Program-made: the position numbers and the translations under genes | Shown: in pieces, positions 56,386 through 64,000 of the stretch | How the letters are laid out: each line of letters starts with the position of its first letter | Position numbering within the stretch: position 1 is the stretch's first letter | The notes under the pieces: model-generated | The model's input: only the letters and a program-made list of their open reading frames with translations | Database searches by the model: none | What the model was told of the DNA's origin: nothing | Assembly: GCF_030814415.1 (NCBI RefSeq) | Contig: NZ_JAUSVB010000003.1 | Location: 434,001-498,000, forward strand | DNA from: Cellulomonas humilata | GTDB taxonomy: Bacteria > Actinomycetota > Actinomycetes > Actinomycetales > Cellulomonadaceae | Reading direction: 5' to 3' | DNA: 64,000 bases

Positions 56386-57732
56386 ATGCCTCTGGACCTC
56401 CCGCTCGTCCGCCCGGGTCAGCCCGGGGCCGAGCAGTCCGTCGGGCAGGACGGCGACGCCATCGTGCGTCGTTCCGTCCTGCCCGGCGGGGTCCGGGTGC
56501 TCACCGAGCACATGCCGGGCCTGCGTTCGGCGACCGTCGGCGCGTGGGTGGGGGTCGGCTCGCGCGACGAGTCCGACGGCCACCACGGCTCGACGCACTT
56601 CCTCGAGCACCTGCTGTTCAAGGGCACCGCACGCCGCACCGCGATGGACATCGCGGAGGCGTTCGACGCCGTCGGCGGTGAGGCCAACGCCGCCACCGGC
56701 AAGGAGCACACCTGCTACTACGCACGGGTGCTCGACACCGATCTCCCGATGGCGGTCGACGTCATCGCGGACATGGTCACGTCCGCGCGCCTGGACACCG
56801 ACGAGCTCGAGACCGAGCGCGGCGTGATCCTCGAAGAGCTCGCGATGAACGACGACGACCCCAGCGACGTCGTCCACGAGCAGTTCGCCGCCGCCGTGCT
56901 GGGCGCCCACGCGCTGGGCCGGCCCATCGGCGGCACCCCCGACACCATCCGCGCCGTCCCGCGCGACGCCGTCTGGGAGCACTACCGCGAGCACTACCGG
57001 CCGTCGACGCTCGTCGTCACGGCCGCCGGCGGCGTGGACCACGACGTGCTGTGCGCCCAGGTCAACGAGGCGCTCACCACGGGCGGCTGGCCGCTGGACG
57101 CCGGTGCGGAGCCGCACAGCCGCCGGGTGCCGACCGACGTGGCGGTGCAGGCCGGGCAGGGCGGGATCCCCGCCGCGGGTGTCGAGCTGACGATCCGCCG
57201 GCACACCGAGCAGGCGAACGTCATCATCGGCGGCACCTCGCTCACCGCGACGGACCCGAAGCGGTTCACGCTCTCGGTCCTGAACGCCGTGCTCGGCGGG
57301 GGCATGTCGTCGCGTCTCTTCCAGGAGATCCGCGAGCGCCGCGGCCTGGCCTACTCCACGTACTCGTTCGCGTCCGGCCACGCCGACACCGGTGTCTTCG
57401 GCCTGTACGCGGGCTGCACGCCGGGCAAGGTCGACGAGGTCGTCGCGCTGATGGTCGCCGAGTGGGAGCGGATGGCCGATGCGCCGATCACGCAGGCCGA
57501 GCTCGAGCGGTCGATGGGACAGCTGGCCGGCGGGCTGGTGCTCGGCATGGAGGACTCCGGGTCGCGCATGAGCAGGCTCGGCAAGTCCGAGCTGGTGCAC
57601 GGGTCCCTGCTGAGCATCGACGAGTCGCTCGACCTGATCCGTGCCGTGACCGTGCAGGACGTGCAGGACCTGGCGGCCGACCTGGCGTCGCGTCCGCGCT
57701 CGGTCGTGCGCGTGGGTCCCTTCGGGGACTGA
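56386..57732 (+). CDS. M16-family zinc peptidase
   Basis: This pitrilysin-like protease has 448 residues and starts 3 bp after pnp. The inverted zinc motif HFLEH occupies His71, Glu74 and His75, and the distal Glu is in ETERGVILEELAMND near residue 150. The second domain begins around residue 230 (RRHTEQANVIIGGTSLTATD) and lacks a second zinc site, as usual. These enzymes digest short peptides or process precursors. It is the normal gene after pnp in actinobacteria. Confidence 0.92.
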   Translation: MPLDLPLVRPGQPGAEQSVGQDGDAIVRRSVLPGGVRVLTEHMPGLRSATVGAWVGVGSRDESDGHHGSTHFLEHLLFKGTARRTAMDIAEAFDAVGGEANAATGKEHTCYYARVLDTDLPMAVDVIADMVTSARLDTDELETERGVILEELAMNDDDPSDVVHEQFAAAVLGAHALGRPIGGTPDTIRAVPRDAVWEHYREHYRPSTLVVTAAGGVDHDVLCAQVNEALTTGGWPLDAGAEPHSRRVPTDVAVQAGQGGIPAAGVELTIRRHTEQANVIIGGTSLTATDPKRFTLSVLNAVLGGGMSSRLFQEIRERRGLAYSTYSFASGHADTGVFGLYAGCTPGKVDEVVALMVAEWERMADAPITQAELERSMGQLAGGLVLGMEDSGSRMSRLGKSELVHGSLLSIDESLDLIRAVTVQDVQDLAADLASRPRSVVRVGPFGD

Positions 57733-57785
57733 CCGAACCCCGCACCTGGTCCCCGTCGGCGTCGTCGCGCGCCGATCTGAGCATG

Positions 57786-57797
57786 CGAAGCGTTTCG
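57786..57797. promoter_or_regulatory. CGAAGCGTTTCG motif before the GH127 gene
   Basis: It differs by one base from the motif at 48989 before cenC and has similar flanks. Spacing to the start codon is 95 bp here and 96 bp at cenC, so placement is nearly identical. Confidence 0.5.
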
Positions 57798-57853
57798 GAT
57801 TCTCCGGCAGGTGTACGCACGGCCGCGTACCGCCTAGCGTCGCTCCGGTACCA

Positions 57854-57870
57854 ATTGTGAGCGCTAACAT
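57854..57870. promoter_or_regulatory. LacI-type palindrome before the GH127 gene
   Basis: ATTGTGAGCGCTAACAT is an imperfect palindrome centred on AGCGCT, the same core as the CelR site at 49069. It lies after a possible -10 (TAGCGT, 57835-57840) and before the ribosome-binding site GGAGAGG (57880-57886). A LacI/GalR-family sugar repressor is expected. Confidence 0.6.
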
Positions 57871-57892
57871 CACCTCGACGGAGAGGTTCGGC

Positions 57893-60673
57893 ATGAACCC
57901 GGAGCCCGGACGACCCGAGTCCCCCCGACCGAGCACGTCGCTCTCCCGCCGACGGCTCCTGCAGCTGGCGGGCGTGGCTGGCCTCGCCGCCGCAGCGGGC
58001 CCGCAGCTGGGGCCGATCGCCCGGTCGCACGCCGCCGAGCTGGCGCAGGCCCGTGCCGAGATCGGCACCCGTGCCCGGCCCTTCGAGCTCGGCCAGGTGC
58101 GGCTGACCGCTAGCCGCTGGACGCAGAACCAGGACCGCACGCTCGCGTACCTGCGCAGCGTCGACGTCAACCGCTTGCTCTACAACTTCCGCGCCAACCA
58201 CCGGCTGTCCACGCAGGGCGCCCAGGCGCTGGGCGGCTGGGAGGCTCCGAACTTCCCGTTCCGCACCCACAGCCAGGGCCACTTCCTCACGGCCTGGGCG
58301 CAGGCGTGGGCGGTGCTGGGCGACACGACGTGCCGCGACAAGGCCGCGACGATGGTGGCGGAGCTGGCGAAGTGCCAGGCCAACAACGGCGCCGCCGGGT
58401 TCACGACGGGGTACCTGTCCGGCTTCCCGGAGTCTGACTTCAACGCCGTCGAGACCGGGTCCGGCAACGTCTCGTACTACGCGATCCACAAGACGCTCGC
58501 CGGCCTGCTGGACGTCTGGCGGCTGCTGGGCAGCACGCAGGCGCGCGACGTCCTGCTGCGGTTCGCGGGCTGGGTGGACGCTCGCACCGGCCGGCTGTCG
58601 CAGTCGCAGATGCAGGTCGCCCTGCGGGTCGAGTTCGGCGGCATGAACGCGGTCTTCGCCGACCTCTACCTCATGACCAACGACCAGCGCTGGCTCACCG
58701 TGGCGCAGCGCTTCGACCACGCGTCGGTGTTCGACCCGCTCGCCTCCAACCGTGACCAGCTGAACGGCCTGCACGCCAACACGCAGGTGCCCAAGTGGGT
58801 CGGTGCCGCGCGCGAGTACAAGTCCACGGGCGCGACGCGGTACCGGGACATCGCCCGCAACGCCTGGGCCATCACGGTGGGCGCGCACACGTACGCGATC
58901 GGCGGCAACAGCGAGGCCGAGCACTTCCGTCCCCCGAACGCGATCTCGACGTACCTGGACAACGACACGGCCGAGCAGTGCAACACCTACAACATGCTCA
59001 AGCTCACGCGCGAGCTGTGGACTCTCGACCCCGACAACGCGGGTTACTTCGACTACTACGAGCGGGCGCTGCTCAACCACCTGCTCGGCGCGCAGAACCC
59101 GTCCGACTCGATGGGCGGGTTCTCCTACTTCACGCCGCTGCGTCCGGGCGGCCGGCGCGGCACGCCCTCCTCGGGCCCGGCCTGGGGCGGCGGCACGTTC
59201 TCCACGCCGTACACGACGTTCTGGTGCTGCCAGGGCACCGGGATCGAGACCAACACCAAGCTCATGGACTCGATCTACTTCTCCGAGGGCACCACGCTGA
59301 CGGTCAACCTGTTCATGCCGTCCACCCTGACGTGGGCCGCCCGCAACGTGACGGTCACCCAGGCCACGTCGTACCCCGTCGGGGACACGACGACCCTGAC
59401 GATCGGCGGGAGCCCGTCGGGGTCCTGGACGGTCCGGGTGCGTATCCCGGCCTGGGCCACGGGCGCCTCGCTGACCCTGAACGGAGCGGCGCTGGACGTC
59501 GCGGCCGCCCCGGGGTCGTACGCGTCTGTCACCCGAACCTGGGCCGCGGGCGACGCGCTCGCCCTCCGGCTGCCGATGAGTGTGCGGGTGGAGCCAACCA
59601 ACGACGACGCCGGCACGGGGGCGGTCTTCTATGGTCCCACCCTGCTGTCCGGCAACTACGGCGACCGCACGCTGTCCGGCCCGCCGGCGCTGAACATCGC
59701 GTCCGTCACCCGCACCAGCACCACCTCGCTGGCGTTCACCGCGCAGGCCGACGGGCAGAACGTCGGGCTCGGCCCGTTCTACGACGCCCACGGCCACAAC
59801 TACACCGTCTACTGGCGCACGGGCGGCCAGGGCGGTGGGGCCACGGGCTCGTCGGGCCCGTACCGCCTGGTGAACGTCGCCAGCGGCCTCGTGCTCGGCG
59901 TCTCGGGCATGTCCACCGCCGATGGCGGCCTGGCGCTGCAGTGGGGAGACAACGGGTCCGCCGACCACGACTGGCTGTTCGTGGCCGACGGCGACGCGCT
60001 CAAGCTCCGGAACGTGCACAGCAGCAAGGTGCTCGGCGTCGAGAACATGTCGACGACGGACGGCGCGCGCGTCCTGCAGTGGGGCGACACGGGCACGGCG
60101 GACCACCGCTGGGTGCTGGTGGATGCGGGCGACGGCACGCACCGCGTCCGCAACGTGCACACGTCGCGGGTCCTGGGACTGCAGGGGAACTCGACCGCGC
60201 AGGGGGCGCAGGCGGTCATGTCGGGAGACGACGGGAGCACGGACAACCGCTGGCGCGTCGTGCCCACGGGAGCCCGGCGCCTGCAGAACCGCAACAGCGG
60301 GCTCGTGCTCGGGGTCTCGGGCATGTCCACCGCCGACGGCGCGCTCGCCGTGCAGTGGGTCGACACCGGAACGGCGGACCACCTGTGGACGGCGACGCTC
60401 GGCAGCGACGGGCTGCTGCGGCTGCGCAACCAGCACACGGGCAAGGTGCTCGCGGTGGACGGCACGGGCAACGGCGGACGGGCTGTCTCCACCACGGACA
60501 CGGGCTCGACCACCCAGCGGTGGCGGCTGCGGTACGGGTCGAACGGGTACTTCCGCCTCCAGAACGCGACCGGCCGCGTGCTGGGTGTGGATGCCATGTC
60601 CACCACGCAGGGTGCGCAGGCGCTCGTGTGGGACGACAACGGGACCGACGACCACCTGTGGAGGTTCGTCTGA
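57893..60673 (+). CDS. Secreted GH127-like beta-L-arabinofuranosidase with two ricin-type lectin domains
   Basis: This protein has 926 residues from ATG 57893 (GGAGAGG 6 nt upstream); a GTG at 57857 lies inside the operator and is rejected. A Tat-like start, SRRRLLQLAGVAGLAAA, exports it folded. The catalytic (alpha/alpha)6 domain spans about 60-520. DTAEQCNTYNMLKLTREL holds Glu361 and Cys363, and TTFWCCQGTGIETN holds Cys445 and Cys446: the zinc site and Cys nucleophile of GH127. Residues about 650-926 are six ricin-like repeats, hence two beta-trefoil lectins. It probably trims arabinose-rich plant polymers or glycoproteins. Confidence 0.88.
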   Translation: MNPEPGRPESPRPSTSLSRRRLLQLAGVAGLAAAAGPQLGPIARSHAAELAQARAEIGTRARPFELGQVRLTASRWTQNQDRTLAYLRSVDVNRLLYNFRANHRLSTQGAQALGGWEAPNFPFRTHSQGHFLTAWAQAWAVLGDTTCRDKAATMVAELAKCQANNGAAGFTTGYLSGFPESDFNAVETGSGNVSYYAIHKTLAGLLDVWRLLGSTQARDVLLRFAGWVDARTGRLSQSQMQVALRVEFGGMNAVFADLYLMTNDQRWLTVAQRFDHASVFDPLASNRDQLNGLHANTQVPKWVGAAREYKSTGATRYRDIARNAWAITVGAHTYAIGGNSEAEHFRPPNAISTYLDNDTAEQCNTYNMLKLTRELWTLDPDNAGYFDYYERALLNHLLGAQNPSDSMGGFSYFTPLRPGGRRGTPSSGPAWGGGTFSTPYTTFWCCQGTGIETNTKLMDSIYFSEGTTLTVNLFMPSTLTWAARNVTVTQATSYPVGDTTTLTIGGSPSGSWTVRVRIPAWATGASLTLNGAALDVAAAPGSYASVTRTWAAGDALALRLPMSVRVEPTNDDAGTGAVFYGPTLLSGNYGDRTLSGPPALNIASVTRTSTTSLAFTAQADGQNVGLGPFYDAHGHNYTVYWRTGGQGGGATGSSGPYRLVNVASGLVLGVSGMSTADGGLALQWGDNGSADHDWLFVADGDALKLRNVHSSKVLGVENMSTTDGARVLQWGDTGTADHRWVLVDAGDGTHRVRNVHTSRVLGLQGNSTAQGAQAVMSGDDGSTDNRWRVVPTGARRLQNRNSGLVLGVSGMSTADGALAVQWVDTGTADHLWTATLGSDGLLRLRNQHTGKVLAVDGTGNGGRAVSTTDTGSTTQRWRLRYGSNGYFRLQNATGRVLGVDAMSTTQGAQALVWDDNGTDDHLWRFV

Positions 60674-60692
60674 GGCGCCCACCGGGGGTGCC
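60674..60692 (+). terminator. Short hairpin after the GH127 gene
   Basis: GGCGCCC (60674-60680) and GGGTGCC (60686-60692) pair over 7 bp with one G-U around the loop ACCGG, directly after the stop. Weak but well placed. Confidence 0.45.
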
Positions 60693-60700
60693 GGGAGCGC

Positions 60701-60706
60701 GATGAT
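60701..60706 (+). promoter_or_regulatory. Putative -10 box for a leaderless AraC-like gene
   Basis: GATGAT is followed by five bases and the ATG at 60712. It is the third example of this hexamer next to a start codon in the window. Confidence 0.4.
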
Positions 60707-60711
60707 GGGGC

Positions 60712-62775
<2,064 letters not shown>

Positions 62776-62779
<4 letters not shown>

Positions 62780-63342
62780 ATCGAGGCGGACCAGCGGTGC
62801 TCGGTGACGGTGCGTGTCGACCCGTCGGGCATCCGGCCCGAGACCAGCTCGCGGACCACGTCGTCGGGGCCGAGACCGGCGGACGACAGGAACTGCGCAC
62901 GCGCGTCGTCCCCGTCCAGCACCCAGGTGTGCACCTGGTCGGCGCCGTCCTCGCGGAGCGTGTCGACGGCCGCGGCGAGCAGCCGCGAGCCGTGGCCCAC
63001 GCGCTGGTGCGCCGGCTCGACCTCGAGCGCGAGGATCGCACCGCCGGGGGCGTCGAACGGCCGGCTCTCCGGGGTCGGGACCGGGGCGACCGACACGACG
63101 CCGACGACGGTCGGACCGTCGCAGGCGACCAGCACGCGGTAGCCCGCCCCGGGCGGGGAGGAGACGGCCGACGCCCACTGCGCCTCGATCGCCGACGCGT
63201 CGAGCAGGTCCAGGGCGCCCTGGCCCAGGACCTCGACGTGGGACAGCTGCCACGCCTCGACCTGGATCCGGGCGATGGCGTGCTCGTCGCCGCGGATGGC
63301 GGGGCGGACCGAGACGTCGGCGTTCTCAGTGAACAGGGGCAC
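62776..63342 (-). CDS. GNAT-family N-acetyltransferase
   Basis: This protein has 188 residues. Acetyl-CoA binding is seen in ILALEVEPAHQRVGHGSRLL (motif A, with the R/Q-x-x-G-x-G/A pattern), and HTWVLDGDDARAQFLSSAGL is the motif B helix. The substrate is unknown; length and layout fit small-molecule or protein acetyltransferases. The GTG start overlaps the stop of the UPF0114 gene by one base, so the two are probably co-transcribed on the minus strand. Confidence 0.85.
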
Positions 63343-63968
63343 TAGACAACGCTAACCGTCTCGCGCTGGTCGTCCGACGCCTTCGGCGGGTTCGTGACGG
63401 GCCCCCGAGCCTCGGCGACGACGGGTGCCGCCTTCGGCGGGTGCTTGGCCGAGATCTTGTCGATCCAGGCCAGGGCCACGGCGGACAGGATGAAGGCGAG
63501 GTGGATCGCGGTCTGCCACAGGAGCACCGCGTTGCCGTGCGGCTCCTCGAGGATGGCCTCGGCCCGGATGAAGCTGGCCAGCAGGTGGATCGACGAGATG
63601 CCGATGATCGACATCGCCAGCTTGGTCTTCAGCACGTTCGCGTTGACGTGCGAGAGCCACTCCGGCTGGTCGGGGTGGTCGTCGAGCTTGATCCGGGACA
63701 CGAACGTCTCGTACCCGCCGATGATCACCATGATCAGCAGGTTCGCGATCATCACGACGTCCACCAGCCCGAGCACGGCGAGCATGATCGCGGACTCGTC
63801 CATCCCGCCGTGGAAGAACACCTCGGAGAAGATGTGGCCGAGCTCGACCATGAACTGCCAGACGTAGATCGCCTGGGCGACGATCAGTCCGAGGTACAGG
63901 GGGACCTGGAGCCAGCGGGAGAAGAAGATCAACGAACCGAGCGAGCTGCGCTGGGCGGGAGTGGCCAC
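63342..63968 (-). CDS. UPF0114/YqhA-family membrane protein
   Basis: This protein has 208 residues and four membrane spans, beginning SLIFFSRWLQVPLYLGLIVA. The block LVDVVMIANLLIMVIIGGYE is a UPF0114 hallmark, as is TKLAMSIIGISSIHLLASFI. Function is unknown; distant similarity to small ion-channel or permease-like proteins has been suggested for the family. The C-terminal 30 residues are soluble and Lys/Pro-rich. The GTG at 63968 is 32 bp from the window end, so nothing can be said about its promoter. Confidence 0.86.
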   Translation of the reverse strand: MATPAQRSSLGSLIFFSRWLQVPLYLGLIVAQAIYVWQFMVELGHIFSEVFFHGGMDESAIMLAVLGLVDVVMIANLLIMVIIGGYETFVSRIKLDDHPDQPEWLSHVNANVLKTKLAMSIIGISSIHLLASFIRAEAILEEPHGNAVLLWQTAIHLAFILSAVALAWIDKISAKHPPKAAPVVAEARGPVTNPPKASDDQRETVSVV

Positions 63969-64000
63969 GGGGTCCTCCGGAAAGTGGTGGTGCCGGGCGC

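Noticed and set aside
57857..57892. GTG start of the GH127 gene inside the LacI-type palindrome
   Set aside because: An ATG at 57893 has a good ribosome-binding site and leaves the operator outside the gene.

Overview
The window is a 64-kb piece of a high-GC actinobacterial chromosome, almost certainly Cellulomonas or a close relative. The reasons are the strong G/C bias at third codon positions, the frequent GTG starts, the core gene order (rpsP-rimM-trmD-rplS ... rpsB-tsf-pyrH-frr ... nusA-infB-rbfA-truB-ribF-rpsO-pnp), actinobacterial markers (WhiG-type sigma factor, DUF2469, DUF4439 and DUF4081 proteins), and a secreted GH9 cellulase with the same domain plan as Cellulomonas fimi CenC. 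I see no tRNA, rRNA, CRISPR array, prophage, insertion sequence or integrase.

Layout. 0.1-5.0 kb: ribosome and tRNA maturation genes, signal peptidase, RNase HII. 5.2-8.3 kb: yraN-yifB-dprA DNA-uptake/processing cluster. 8.5-10.4 kb: small ORF, WhiG/FliA sigma factor, M23 peptidase. 10.8-16.3 kb: rpsB-tsf-pyrH-frr-cdsA-rlmN. 16.3-19.5 kb: DivIVA-like protein, then a PadR-controlled ABC exporter on the minus strand. 19.6-20.7 kb: dxr. 20.7-32.5 kb: polyamine uptake and breakdown island (PuuB-like oxidase, putrescine-type aminotransferase, AsnC regulator, aminobutyraldehyde dehydrogenase, potDABC, saccharopine-dehydrogenase-like enzyme, gabT). 32.7-39.0 kb: rseP, ispG, DUF4081 acetyltransferase, Fpg glycosylase, proS. 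39.1-45.9 kb: DUF4439 lipoprotein, then rimP-nusA-ylxR-infB-rbfA. 45.9-48.0 kb: MFS exporter with divergent TetR regulator. 48.0-57.7 kb: truB, cenC, ribF, rpsO, pnp, M16 protease. 57.9-61.5 kb: secreted GH127 enzyme with lectin domains and an AraC-like regulator. 61.5-64 kb: dapB, small membrane protein, GNAT, UPF0114 protein.

How it fits together. A conserved translation/isoprenoid/RNA-decay backbone has been opened at five places to receive accessory modules: an ABC exporter, the polyamine island between dxr and rseP, an MFS/TetR pair between rbfA and truB, cenC between truB and ribF, and GH127/AraC between the M16 gene and dapB. The polyamine island reads as a pathway: PotDABC import, transamination or oxidation of putrescine to 4-aminobutyraldehyde, oxidation to GABA, and GABA transamination to succinate semialdehyde. 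The two glycoside hydrolase genes share an upstream motif and each has a LacI-type palindrome between its putative promoter and its ribosome-binding site.

Regulatory DNA is unusually legible. There are many long perfect hairpins without U-tracts; several genes whose -10 box sits 5-8 nt from the start codon, suggesting leaderless mRNAs; a rplS leader with two mutually exclusive pairings; and an infB leader holding a chain of four overlapping minigenes of 4-5 codons. All functional calls come from reading motifs and gene order; no database search was run.
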